Shown here: piece after piece, positions 19,162 through 30,053 of the stretch
Numbering within the stretch: the stretch's first letter is position 1
Layout of the letters: each line of letters begins with the position of its first letter
NCBI GenBank assembly: GCA_900291925.1
Contig: UWYS01000016.1
Span: 186,001 to 250,000 of the forward strand
DNA from: Thecaphora thlaspeos
Taxonomy: Eukaryota; Basidiomycota; Ustilaginomycetes; Urocystidales; Glomosporiaceae
Reading direction: 5' to 3'
DNA: 64,000 nucleotides
Translations under genes and position numbers: made by a program
Notes under the pieces: model-generated
Database searches by the model: none
The model's input: only the letters and a program-made list of their open reading frames with translations
What the model was told of the DNA's origin: nothing

Positions 19162-20859
19162 CTACCAGCTCGCGCAGGTCGCTCGGGCCGGCGACTGCGA
19201 GCCGATCATCGAGTAGGGCAGGTCGGATGCGTCGACCTTGCCGGCCTGCGTGGCCGCGGCAGTGGCGGCGACGACGACGTGATGCTTCCCGTTGTCGAGA
19301 AACGACCCGTCGCGCGGCAGCTTCACTTGCTGCACGTCCGAGATGGAGACGCGCAAGAAGACAGAGTGGAGATCGTCCTCGCACGGGCTGAAGACGGCCC
19401 CGGCCTTGAAGTCGCCGCACGACGACGACGTCGAAAGGAACGACGCGCCACTCATTGGCGACGACTGCGGCGTGGTGAGCGACGATGACGAGGTGTCGTC
19501 GTCGCTCGGCCGCCGCAGCTGCGTTAGGTCTGAGAAGAAACTGCTCCCGCCGGCGCTGCCGTCGCAGCCCGAAGCGTCGAAGCTATTGGGCGTCTCGGAC
19601 CTCCGACTGTGAGACTGGGAGATGGCGCCGATCAGCGGTCGGATGCCGGGCCGCCTCAGGCTATAGGTCGAGCGCACCAGGTTGGGCGTCGACCGTGCGG
19701 CGGGGTCCGTTTTGAGCTTCGCGGCGGGCGAGGCGTCGAGCAGGTAAGTGGGAGAGCTGAAACGATGGGAGACGCACGGCCGCGTGAACGAGGCCGACCG
19801 ACCGCCATAGACGTGGCCGTTGCCGTGATCTTGCCTGTCGCCGCCGAGCGAAGAGGGCTCGGGCGTCATCATCGCCTCCTGGTCGATCAGCGCCTGAAAG
19901 GTCGCCTCGTTGCGGTCGTTGCTGCTGGCAATCTCGCGGATAGACTGGCGAGCGAGTTGCTCCTGCCGGTCGTCAAAAGACGTGCGCCGCGGCTCCGAGA
20001 GAGTCCCCGTCCGGGCGAGGAACATGGTCCGGCGGTCGCGCAGCGAGGCCCGCGTCTGGGCCCTGAGCATGTTGGCAAAGCTGTCGTCCTCGAAACTCTC
20101 CTGAGAGTCTAGACGGCTGATCTTGGACGTCGGCGTCCCCGGCGCGAGGACCGGCTTGAAGAAGACACGGTTCCGCGTGCCGACCGGCGGCAGCGGGGGC
20201 AGAACGTTGCGGTCGCCGACCCAAATGGGCGCGATCGAGGAGCGGGCCTCCTGCGCCTGGACGGCGAGCGGGCAGAGGTACTGCTGGAAGTGGTCGAAGC
20301 GGACCGGCTTGCCGATCATGCCATCCATGCCGACGGCGCGGTAAAGGGCCTCGGGCTCGTCGCCGATGTTGGTCGTGACGGCGATGATATGGGCATTACT
20401 ATTAGCCTCGAGAACGCCGTCCTCGCCGGAACGGATGCGGCGCGAGCACTCGACACCGTCGAGATAGGGCATTTCAATGTCCATGAAGACGAGGTCAAAC
20501 ACCTCGGTCCGAAGCAGCCGGAGCGCCTTGAGGCCGCTATCGAGCGTGACGGGCGAGGCGGCGAGGATGTGACCGAAGCGGCGCTTCAGCAGCGTGCTGA
20601 GCACCGATAGATTGATCTGGTTGTCATCGACGAGGAGGATGCGCAGCGAGTTGATCGACGCCGGGACGGCGGCGGCGGGCAGCAAGCGGCTGTCGGCAGT
20701 GATGGCGGCCTTGACCTTCTTTCCAAGATGCATGAGCGGAAGTCGTGGGGTGGGAGAGGATAGAGCTGGGGTAGGTGGGGAGTGATGCACAATAGTGTAA
20801 TTACACACGTTGCACGAATCGCGAGACAGTGAGAGTCCAGCGAAAGTAGGCGAATCCAA
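19162..20859 (-). CDS. Orphan response regulator with an N-terminal receiver domain
   Basis: A single open frame of 565 codons; M43 (20733) is an alternative start. The receiver (REC) domain spans about residues 72-195. All signature residues are present: acidic pair D78/D79 in LLVDDNQINLS, phospho-acceptor D127 in LVFMDIEMP, T162/T163 in IAVTTNIGD and K184 in MIGKPVRF. After it comes about 370 residues of Ser/Arg-rich, probably disordered sequence without a recognisable output domain (no HSF, HTH or kinase). In fungi, receivers of this kind take phosphate from a hybrid histidine kinase through an HPt protein. Its nearest known relatives in architecture may be SRR1-like proteins of yeasts, but this is uncertain. 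It is not SKN7 (no HSF domain precedes the receiver) and not a SSK1-type C-terminal receiver. Confidence 0.85.
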   Translation of the reverse strand: MDSPTFAGLSLSRDSCNVCNYTIVHHSPPTPALSSPTPRLPLMHLGKKVKAAITADSRLLPAAAVPASINSLRILLVDDNQINLSVLSTLLKRRFGHILAASPVTLDSGLKALRLLRTEVFDLVFMDIEMPYLDGVECSRRIRSGEDGVLEANSNAHIIAVTTNIGDEPEALYRAVGMDGMIGKPVRFDHFQQYLCPLAVQAQEARSSIAPIWVGDRNVLPPLPPVGTRNRVFFKPVLAPGTPTSKISRLDSQESFEDDSFANMLRAQTRASLRDRRTMFLARTGTLSEPRRTSFDDRQEQLARQSIREIASSNDRNEATFQALIDQEAMMTPEPSSLGGDRQDHGNGHVYGGRSASFTRPCVSHRFSSPTYLLDASPAAKLKTDPAARSTPNLVRSTYSLRRPGIRPLIGAISQSHSRRSETPNSFDASGCDGSAGGSSFFSDLTQLRRPSDDDTSSSSLTTPQSSPMSGASFLSTSSSCGDFKAGAVFSPCEDDLHSVFLRVSISDVQQVKLPRDGSFLDNGKHHVVVAATAAATQAGKVDASDLPYSMIGSQSPARATCASW

Positions 20860-23599
20860 GTCGTTATGTCGACGCGGTTAGATATCGGTCGAAGACGAGC
20901 TGTGGTTCCGAAGAGACGGTGAAGGGGCAGATCTGGCTTCGGGGGGGAACGAAGTCGTAGAGCACGAGAAAGCGTGAAAGGTGCAGAAAGATTGCAGAGT
21001 AGTGCGTAGTGGGAAAGAGTTGCGCAGAGTGGTGCGCTTTCAAGAGAGAAGCTCAGGTCGGAGTCGTAGCCAACGGGACGACAACAATGGACGCTGGAGC
21101 GGTGCTTGGTGGTAAATCCTGGAGTTTTGGACGAGCCTAGGCGGCCTGTCTAAACGGCAGACGGTTGTGGTGATGTGCGTACGACTGGATCCGTGTCGGG
21201 ATAGCCGGTTGCGCCCGAGAAGGTTTTGGGACGACTGGGTAGCGCTGAAAGCGCGTCGCTGCTAGGGGCGTGCTCGTCCCTCTATCGCAGGGATGCTTTT
21301 CGAGCTTCCCGGTGCGAGGTGTGTGTGCGTGAACGGAGTGGGTCGGAGCTGCTCAGAGGGCAGGCAACGGTAGGATGTAGCGGTGGTGGCAGAAGAGAGT
21401 TGGCAGCTATGATCCAGCAAGCGGCGGGTGGTGGTGGTTGATGGGGGTATGTTTGGTGTGGGTGCCGATTTGGATAGTGATTGACGTGTCGAATGTAGGT
21501 TGGGTGGTTGAGTGTGGTGAGGTAGAAAGCGATAGTAGGAGGGGATGAGTGAAGATGGTAGTGGCGTGTGTGGGTGGGTGAGGGCGACGGCACAAAGGCG
21601 GAAAAAAGCAGGACCGGTAGGACTGAATGCCTGCCAAGCTGGTCGTCAAGGGTGGGTCGTTTCGGTCTGAGGTGGCAAGTCGATCTCAGTGGTAAAAAAG
21701 AGCAGGCAGACGACCAGCACAGGCGCGCTGCCTGGTTGTGGCACAGTGCGACAGCCAGAGGCCGGGCGCCAGCCAGACCAAGCTGCAGCGGCCCTCTACT
21801 AGCCTGCCTACCGATCTTGGGGCAAGGGGGCCACGGGTGGCAGCCAGGCGGCGGAAGGCGGCCGGGCGCTGGCTCTGCGCTGGCTCTGCGCCTGCCTGGC
21901 CCGCCCTGGCCTCTGCTCTGCCGGCGAGATTTCATAAGCCGGGCGGGCTCAGGGAAGCGCGCGCCGGCCTTTGCCCTTCCAAGGATCTGACCTTCTGCGC
22001 TAGAGCTCGGGAAAGGCTGCTTTGCCAGGGGGGGAGGATTTCTCAAGGCGGGCCAGCGCAACGCAGCCAACCGGCCAGCGAGCACCAGGCAGACACGCTC
22101 GATCGCCCTAAGGTGGCAAAGCCGGGGCGCGCGGGCCATATGTCGCACCATCGCTCGGGATTCGGCTGGTGCTCTGCCGTCTGCTACTGTAGGCCCGGGA
22201 GCAGAGGCTTTTTTTTCCTTGCTTGGCTGCTTGTAGATGTGCCCCCAATTTGCCCAATTTGTTTGCGGAGCTTTCATATGCTCCGCTTAGGCCTGCCTCA
22301 CCGCCCACCGCCTAGCCTTGGCCGCCTGTCCGATGGTGGCGTCACGCTCGCGCCGTCGCGCCTTGCCACCCGTTCCACCACAGCCCCCCCTTGAGCGAGC
22401 ATACATACGCTAGCGAGAACCGAGACGAATCCCATTCCTCGGACAACCTCATCTTCCTTGACCTTGGCCCGTGGCTGCCGGCCCCAAGACTTTGGTACGC
22501 TATGCAATAGGGTGGGTTCCCTGATGACCGAGGGAGCAGCTTATCTGTATACAGATATCGCCGCAGGGCACAGAAATCTCTCGCATGGTGGAGGCCGGTT
22601 GGCGCGGCGTCGCGCGGCGTCGCGCGCATCTGCGACGTCCGTTCCGCCAGCAAGGAAGACGGCGCTACGATGGCGACAAGGAGCGACCCGCGACTACCCA
22701 ACGCATGCCTCACCATATGGCCTTGCAACCAACCGATCGTAATTCTGGGGCCAGCACGCATACAGCTTCATCCCCAGTGTCGTTCCCGTACCGTTGCCAG
22801 GGTTTTCAAACGGTGGGCATCGGCCGGCGTGATAATGAATAATGTCGCCACACGTCACGTTAGATCGCTGGAGCTGGCTGAATGAAAGCACACAAGCAAG
22901 GGAGGCGAGCCTGCCTGATGGGAGGAGCGATCGGTTGGTTTCGTCTCCATTTTGTGTCTATGTATGTATGCTTCGACTCTTTCTACCGCCTACTCTTTAG
23001 TGACTCTTGCGATCACGGTATTCTCCAGCAGCCCGTACGCTGACGACTCCCCACCACTCCTCTTCCATTTTTAAATATACACGTCGAAGGACGTCGAAGG
23101 CTCGGCTCCACCGCAGCCTCATATCTCGGTCAACTTCAAGGCAGCGCACGGCCACGTTGCCACGAGATCGGGATCGGGCTAGGGTTTCGGACAAGTTCAG
23201 GTGGAGGCGTGGTCATCAGCCCGGCGTTAGTAGGTACGTCCGATGGTCCCTGTTCCTCCACCTCCACCTTGTCCGAAGGGTCTGGCGTTAACTTATAGTT
23301 CCGACGGCTTGGTCTTTAAGGTGTACAAACGGGCCTATATACATTCCCTCTCCACCTCCTTGGGCCCATCACACCAACGGAAGGCGTGATGATGCTCGCT
23401 CCGAAGCCAACTTCATGCTTCCTGTCGCAGCACCTTGGGCCGACCGGCGGCTGACCTGTATAACGAGAGATGGCCGTCATGTCTCTCGCCTTCATAGTCT
23501 TTGTCCTCATACCGCAATCGTGATTCTTTCGCTCCAATTTCTTTACCCTTCCCCGTCCCCCCCCGAAAAGAACATACTCACCCTCGAACCATATCACAG
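20860..23599. other. Long gene-free stretch upstream of the response regulator and the reductase
   Basis: This 2.7-kb divergent intergenic region is the longest in the window. The left part would be the response regulator promoter and leader. The segment 21700-22400 is unusually rich in GGC/CTGCC repeats, such as duplicated GGCTCTGCGCT units near 21868-21890. It has open frames on both strands that look compositional. A GCGTCGCGCG duplication occurs at about 22605-22630. The right part lowers in GC and has a TATATA at 23336-23341, about 260 bp before the reductase ATG. No coding gene is supported. Confidence 0.45.
23336..23341 (+). promoter_or_regulatory. Possible TATA element of the reductase gene
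   Basis: A TATATA hexamer lies in locally AT-richer DNA about 260 bp upstream of the reductase start codon at 23600. It is the only clear TATA-like match in that promoter. The distance to the true transcript start is unknown. Confidence 0.3.
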
Positions 23600-24502
23600 A
23601 TGACCAGCTCCACTGCATCTACCGACAGCCGCTCCATTCTGGTGTCGGGTGCCAACAAGGGAATCGGGTACGAGGCAGTCAAGCACCTCTCGCAGCGGCT
23701 TCCCTCGTCAACGATCCTGCTGGGCACGCGCTCGGTCCAGAATGGCGAGGAGGCGGTCAAGAAGATGAAGTCGTCGACGCCAGACCACTCGTTTGAGAAT
23801 GTCAAGGTGATCCAGCTAGACATCTCTGACAAGGCATCGCTCTCCAAGGCCGTAGAGACGGTCAGGGCTCGGTACGGCGGCAAGCTCGATGTGTTGCTCC
23901 ACAACAGCGGCATCAGCAACGTCGACGGTGACTGGAACTCGCGCGAGGTGCTCGACGTCAACGTTGTCGGCGCAAAGGACTGTGTCGAGGCCTTCCTCCC
24001 TCTCCTGCCCGCCAAGAGCGGGACGGTGGTGCTGGTCTCGTCCGAAGTCGGAGCGTGGTACATGAACGACCTCGCCACCAACCCTGCCTCTTACGACCTG
24101 CATAAGAGCCTCGACGATCCCGCCCAAAACGACTGGAGACGCATCGAGACGCTGCTCGAGGACTGGGTGGCCTTTTCGAAGAAGGACAAGGCCGATCAGG
24201 CCTGGCCCGCCAACGACCAACCTCTGACGACGGCCTATTCGGCCAGCAAGACGCTCATCTCGGCCTGGACGAGGAACTTTGCCAAGACCCACTCGGACGT
24301 CAAGGTGGCCGTCGTCTGCCCCGGATACTGTGCGACGGAGCTCACCGGCAACCAGGGATTCCGACCCGCCTCGGCTGGCGGAGAGAGCGTCGTCTGGCCC
24401 ATCGTCAACGACTTTGAGACCGGCCACTTCTACCAGGACGGCAAGGATCCCAGCTTCACCTTTGCCATGCCCGAGCATTACAAGCAAAGCTTCTCCCAGT
24501 AA
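23600..24502 (+). CDS. Short-chain dehydrogenase/reductase (carbonyl reductase-like)
   Basis: The open frame extends upstream to 23501, but the ATG at 23600 gives the usual SDR N-terminus and follows a C/T-rich leader, so 300 aa is chosen. The Rossmann motif SGANKGIG is at residues 15-22, and the cofactor-stabilising HNSG follows after the fourth strand. The catalytic Ser is in VVLVSSEVGAW and the Tyr-x3-Lys is in AYSASKTLISAW. A roughly 55-residue insertion separates Ser and Tyr, as in CBR1-type monomeric carbonyl reductases. It would use NAD(P)H to reduce small carbonyl compounds in the cytosol. The substrate is unknown. No neighbour suggests a pathway. Confidence 0.88.
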   Translation: MTSSTASTDSRSILVSGANKGIGYEAVKHLSQRLPSSTILLGTRSVQNGEEAVKKMKSSTPDHSFENVKVIQLDISDKASLSKAVETVRARYGGKLDVLLHNSGISNVDGDWNSREVLDVNVVGAKDCVEAFLPLLPAKSGTVVLVSSEVGAWYMNDLATNPASYDLHKSLDDPAQNDWRRIETLLEDWVAFSKKDKADQAWPANDQPLTTAYSASKTLISAWTRNFAKTHSDVKVAVVCPGYCATELTGNQGFRPASAGGESVVWPIVNDFETGHFYQDGKDPSFTFAMPEHYKQSFSQ

Positions 24503-26067
24503 AGTCGCAGAGGATGGTAGGGGCTCCATTTTGGCCAGAGCCGACTGCGTCGTATGTTCGTAGGGTGCAATGGAATCGGGAATCGTCTTTGTTCTCGCCA
24601 TCTGCTTGCTTTAGTCGTAGGAGCTCGATATACCGGCAGACCTGTAACGTCTTGGTGCGCTACTATTAACACTTCAGCCCGCCAACTTCATCCGTGTGCT
24701 GAGGGGACTGCCATGGCCGAGGTGTGTGAGAGTGGACGGCCGCTTCGGGCAGGCTCTCGTGTGGCTCGGAGCACGGTACTACTCCTCACGTCAAAAGCCT
24801 GCTTACACGGCTCTGCCCCTTTTTAGCGAGAAAGCATGCGCAATCAGGTGGACCAAGGTAACAGCTGGACCACGACGACCTCAGCAAGGTCCACATACCT
24901 GCGTTGAGGAGCTTCTTACATTTGTGTGTCACCCTGTGGCGGGCGGGGCGATAGCGGCGTGGGGGTTGAGCGAGCACACCTTCTAGGCTCTCTCTTGCTC
25001 GCGTCCGGGCGAGGAGCAAATAGCCAAGTCAGTCGTCGATGGAGGATCTAGCCGGCGAGGGCAGGTGGACGTGAGTGGATGCCGTGTCGATCGACGTTGC
25101 ATCGATGGCCGTTTTCGGGCGTCGGCGCGGCATGAGGAAGCTGGAGCGACGATGTCGAGAGACGATGCACGCCCTCAGACAAAGCGTCTCTCCGCTGCAC
25201 GTAGGGTCCTATCCCGCTGAAATGGCAGGGTCTCGTACTGTACGTAACTACAGTATCGTTTCTTGTTTGTCCCATGACCATCGAGGGAGAGAGCGAGACG
25301 CGAGCTGGAATTCAGGCAAACATTTTAACGCTCCCCAGCGGTGTCTCGCCCTTCCTGCCTTCCACGAACGGCGACTCCCTCTCTTGGCGCGGTGGTGGGC
25401 AGATGCCTCTGCCTGTCGTTGCGGCTCCGTTGGCTTCCCACGACCTCGGCGCGCACCATCGGCTTTTGCGTCTGGCCACAACGCGGGAGCCTGGTGTAAA
25501 CAAGGCAGATAAAGGGTGGAGCAAGATCGCGGGCGAAGCCTTGCTCTCTTATGGTACAGGCACGACGATCGCTGGACTTACATCATGAATCTTACAGAAT
25601 CTGTGTCCCTCGTCGTTCGGCGAAGGTGTGCGCAGCCGCGAGGTCAGGGCTCGCATGGGCCGTTCTCAGCGCTACGGCCGCCTTCTTGGTCAGCGTCGGC
25701 GGGCAGCTGTGGACCCCGTGTGCGAGCAATGGACGGCCGGAAGGTTCGTCGCCTATTGCCAGCGTGGAGTCATGAGCCTGTGGTGGCTTTGCCGTTGGGA
25801 TGTGCTGCTCCAGTAGAATGGAAGGAAGACGGTGCTGAGAGAGAGGGATTGGAAGAAAGCTGTCAAAAAAGACGACACAAAACCGAGTGAACTCACGCGT
25901 TCGGCTCCGAGGAACAGGTCGGAGCTCCACATCCTCTTTTCCCAGGATGTTGGTGCCCGTTGGTTCTTTCTGCTCGACCAACACCATCCTCTCCACGCAC
26001 AGCCCAGCTACGGCTGTCACCACCAGCCAGCTTCAATTTAGCTCCACCCTCGACGATACTCACGAAG
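24503..26067. other. Gene-free stretch between the reductase and GatA genes
   Basis: This 1.56-kb stretch lies between two plus-strand genes, so it holds the reductase 3' end and the GatA promoter. Frames of 60-145 codons occur on both strands but none shows family resemblance or a sensible start. I see no tRNA-like A and B boxes. Confidence 0.45.
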
Positions 26068-27892
26068 ATGCAAGTGAGTGCGAGCGTATCGGCGCTGGCG
26101 TCCTCGTCGCTGTCGCTCCAGCTGTCGCTCCAGCTGTCGCTCCAGCTGGCGCGTAGCCAGGTGGCCAGAGCAACCTGCCACTTTTTCGCATCCCAGGCCC
26201 TTCGTCGACCCACAAGTCTAGCCGTTCGGAGGCGTCTTCCCTTCACTATATCGTCCCAGCGACCTGCCTCGACTTCTGCAGGACAAACACCGCTGCCTCA
26301 ACTCCGCGACGGCCCTCACGATCCTTTCAACTGCATCACCGCTACGCTCCCCCCGGATTCCAGCAGCGACACCAGCTCGTCCGGCCCTTTGTCCGGCTGG
26401 GATGTAGCGATCAAGGAGAACATATGCGTCAAGGGCACAAACACTACATGCTCCAGCCGCATGCTGAGCGAATACGAGTCGACTTTCGACGCCGCCTGCG
26501 TCCAACGCCTGCGGCAAGCCGGCGCACGCATCGCATCAAAGACCAACTGCGACGAGTTCGGCATGGGATCCGAGAACGTACACTCCTTCCATGGTCCTGT
26601 TCGGAACCCGGCCAAGGCGGGGACTAGATCGAGTGACGGCACTCCGCGGCAGAGGCAGGCAGAGTGGGATCTCGAGGAGGAGAGGGTGGCAGGCGGAAGT
26701 TCGGGTGGAGCGGCCGCTGCCGTCAGGGCGGGGCTGGCGAGAATGTGAGTTCAGCCCGTGGGTCCTCTCCTTCTCCTTCATCGGCATCGTCGGTTGCTGA
26801 CAGTACTCCATGCTCCTTTCGCTGCGCACTCATCGCCACGACATCAGAGCCATCGGTACAGACACGGGCGGCTCGATCCGGTTGCCGGCCGCCTACTGCG
26901 GTGTGATCGGTCTGAAGCCGTCGTACGGTCTCATCAGTCGCTGGGGCCTCGTCTCTTACGCCGACAGCCTCGACACCGTCGGAATAGTGGGTGGCAGCAT
27001 CGACGACGTCTCGCGGACCTTCTCGATCCTCTCGCACCCGGACGGTCGCGATCCGACCTGTGTCGACGCAATGATGCGCTCTCGAGCCGACTCGACCGTC
27101 TCGACCGCCCTCTCCTCTTCGTCACCGCAGGGGGTTCAAGGTCTGCGCATCGGCATGCCCGTCGAGTGCTTCCCCGCCGAGCTACACCCTCGAGTCCTGG
27201 CGCCATTCCGCGCCGCCTTGCAAAAACTCAAGGACCAAGGAGCCGAGATCGTCTCTGTCAGTCTCCCCACCATTCCGTACGCGCTGAGCGCATACTACAT
27301 CATCTCATCCGCCGAAGCGAGCAGCAACCTTGCGCGCTACGACGGTGTTGAATTCGGATATCGCGCTGCCTCCTCCTCCTCCTCCTCCTCGTCGTCGACG
27401 GCGGGACAGCATCCGTACGCCAAGACGAGAAGCGAAGCGTTCGGTGCAGAGGTACAGCGACGTATCTTGCTAGGAACGTATGCGCTCTCAGCGGACCAAT
27501 TCGACAACTACTTCCTCCAAGCCGGACGCATCCGACGCAAAGTCCAGAAAGATTTCCAACGGACCTTTCGTATCGACTCTGCCGTTTCGTCCTCGTCCAT
27601 CGACGCATCGAAAGGGAAAGGTGTAGATGTCCTGATACATCCTTCGACTGTCAATACTGCACCGACCTTGGCAACAGCCCTGCGAGGTGCGACGGCAGGG
27701 GAGGAAGATGGGAAGGTGACGTCGTACGTTCAGGACGTTCTGACGGTCCCTGCTAGTCTGGCGGGATTGCCTGCCATTAACCTGCCCGCAGGCGTGGCGG
27801 AGGACGATGCTTGGCCCGTCGGCATGACGGCGACGTCGCAGTGGGGTTGTGAGGAGGTGCTGTTCCGAATCGGAAGGGTCTTGGCGCTGTAG
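26068..27892 (+). CDS. HER2: Mitochondrial glutamyl-tRNA(Gln) amidotransferase subunit A
   Basis: Two exons, 26068-26744 and 26848-27892, about 573 aa. The amidase signature is complete. The catalytic Lys is K116 in WDVAIKENIC. The Ser-rich loop VAGGSSGGAAAAVRAG crosses towards the intron, and the second serine block AIGTDTGGSIRLPA follows directly after it. The intron (GTGAGT...CAG) keeps the phase and rebuilds LARIAIGTD. GatA hydrolyses glutamine and, with GatB and GatF, converts Glu-tRNA(Gln) to Gln-tRNA(Gln) in mitochondria. The start at 26068 gives an Arg/Ser/Ala-rich presequence fitting a mitochondrial import signal. An upstream in-frame ATG at 25960 exists but would lengthen it oddly. 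A 12-bp unit repeats three times within the presequence. A Ser run (about residues 420-430) interrupts a surface loop. Confidence 0.93.
26111..26146 (+). repeat. Three tandem 12-bp units in the GatA presequence
   Basis: The unit TGTCGCTCCAGC occurs three times in a row without mismatch. It encodes the repeated tetrapeptide SLQL near the N-terminus. Copy number could vary without changing frame. Confidence 0.9.
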
Positions 27893-27971
27893 ACGAGAGG
27901 GAGTCGAACAAGAGGTAACGATGGCATTCCTAGCATGGGCAAGCAATTCCTACAATAGCAGAGCAGCACCG

Positions 27972-29615
27972 TCACGAGACGGAGAGAGGAGAGGAAGAGA
28001 GAGGGAGGGAGGGATTGAGAATCGCTCCAACAGCCATGCAGCGTCTCGTCGCAGAGCCAAAGCGTGTCAACGGAGCTAGAGCGCCGCATCTGTCCTGATG
28101 AGCGCCTCTATCCAACTGCGCGCTGCTCTGGTACCTCGCCAAGGAGGCGTTCAACTCAAAATCGGCCGCGATGGTTCGTAGGACTTGTTCCACGCCCTCC
28201 CTTCCATTGCATGCGAGACCCCAAGCCCACGGTCTACCCAAGGCCACGGCGTCCGCCCCAAGACATAGCGCCTTCATGACGTCGGCACCCGTCCTCACAC
28301 CACTATCAAAGATGATCGTCGGCCTTTCCCTCCCCTCGGCAACGGGCTGACTCTTGACGTATTTCGAAATCAACAGGAGTTGACGGAGAGATCCAACGGC
28401 CCCGTCTACCTGTCGACCGCCGTGGTTCGAGATCCACAATCCATCCACCACACCGGTCTGAAGGGCCGTGACGGCGTCAGGTACGGTTTGGATCCCTTTG
28501 AGAACGATCGGACCGTCACCCCACATTTTGCGCAGGAGGGGAAGGTCGGACCATGATCGAGAGATGCCCGGGGAGAGTTGGGAGATGACCATCAGGGAGG
28601 CCGAGGTGACGTGGTCTTCAGTTGCGTCGGGAGAGGTTGGGGACTGGAATGGGCGAGGGGGGAAGGAGCGGAGGACGACCAAGTCAGTCTTCCTTTGTTC
28701 GATGGGCATTGTAGTTTATCGCTGGACCCGCGACCGCCTTGCTCGACTCACCTTGCCGTCGCAGTACTTGCTCACAAAGACGGGGTCAGAAAAGACGTTG
28801 GCCATGCCCTGGCCCTTCAAGAAGAGATTATAACTCTGGTCCAAATCCCTCGGCCTCCAACCCAAACTCCAGGTGTCCAGCGTCACCACCAACACCCTAT
28901 ACCCTGCCTTCTTGGCTCTCGTCAGCAGGCTTTCGGTGAGCTCGTCGTCGGTAGGCCAGTAGAGCTGGAACCATGCGTCGGACTCGTTGTCCTTGAACTC
29001 GGCCTTGGTGTAGACGTCTTCGATGGACGTCGAGGCGGCCGAGGAGTGGGTGTAGGGGATCTGGAGGGACGAGGCGGCAGAAGCCGTCGCGATGTCGGCT
29101 TTTGGGTGGAGCTGCGACTGGACGCCCATGGGTGCGACGATGAGCGGACAGGCAAAGTCGCGCCCAAAGAGTCGGGTGGTAGAGGTAAAGTCGGAGAGCG
29201 TATTGCCGCGTAGCATGTGCGGGACTGCGTGCGGTCGTACGGCACTCGGAGACGGATTCAGCCGGCCATCGTCGCTAGCTAGCTAGGCGGTGGACAGAGG
29301 AGGAGGACACGTACCGATTTGCCACTTTTCAAACTCCCTCAAGTTGCTGCGAGCCGTCGACTCTGCACTGGCGCTGCCTGCGACATAGGTGTACGCTTCG
29401 GGTTTGAGCTTGCTACGTGCCTGCTCCTCGAGAAGCGTGAGGTTGGTCGTCTGCGGTAGCTTGCCGGAGAGACCGCCGACGTAGATCTCTCGCATTGTAG
29501 CCCGACTGTGGGCAGCGCAATCCCGACGGCGGCGTTTGGTCAGCGTTGGATCGCAGCCCACCGTCGTTCGAATGGAAGGTGACGGGGTAGCTGTATTTAC
29601 CTTTGGATCCGACAT
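27972..29615 (-). CDS. FMN-dependent 2-hydroxyacid oxidase/dehydrogenase (lactate oxidase-like)
   Basis: Three exons, 29615-29315, 29224-28752 and 28643-27972, about 481 aa. The TIM-barrel FMN family is clear. The start is NLTLLEEQARSKLKPEAYTY with VAGSASAE. The FMN loop is CPLIVAPMG, followed by the substrate-channel motif WFQLYWP. The catalytic Lys is in PIVLKGIQTV, and the His/Arg pair is in SNHGGRQVDGAVG. The phosphate-binding end is DSGVRTGADVMKALCLGADA and GRPWAWGLA. Such enzymes oxidise L-lactate or related 2-hydroxy acids. The subtype cannot be fixed. M41 at 29495 is an alternative start, because residues 6-40 look unlike the family. The last 40 residues read out of family style; a one-base shift near 28110 would give a shorter, more typical end stopping at 28076. 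It is convergent with GatA, 79 bp apart. Confidence 0.87.
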
Positions 29616-30053
29616 GGTGATACAGTGTGGTGGGAGTTGGTGGTGGTGGTAGGATGTGCGTGGGAGTGTCGCTATGGACGACGGTTGCGGAGAGAGAGGA
29701 CAAGGAGGACCGACTGGAGCCAGCCAGACCTTTTCCCCGCACGGCCTTTCTCACGTGAGGCCGGCGCATCGGCCTCGGCATCAAGTTGGTTGCCGAGGCT
29801 GCCGGCTGCCGGCTGCCGTCGCCGCCTTCCAGCTTCGGCCCTCTCTGCCCTCGCATCATGCTGTCGTTGCCCGCCGCGAAGCCCCTCTACACACGCGTGC
29901 GCTCTTACCATTACACGACCGATCGACTGCCCTCTTCTCTCTCTTGCTGCTTGCGCGGTACTTGGATAGACGGAGCGCGACAGGGAGGCCTGTCACAGAT
30001 ATATCTGCGCTACACCGGAGCGCTGACCGATCGACCCACTGGCCTAGGCTGGC
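29616..30053. other. Intergenic region between symplekin 3' end and the FMN oxidase start
   Basis: About 440 bases of promoter and 3' flank between two minus-strand genes. It includes a TGG-rich patch at 29640-29652 and a duplicated GGCTGCC near 29797-29817. Nothing else is seen. Confidence 0.45.

Noticed and set aside
21282..22277. A 331-codon minus-strand open frame in the large intergenic region
   Set aside because: Its composition follows the GC-rich repeats, both strands are open at once, and no motif or sensible start is visible.
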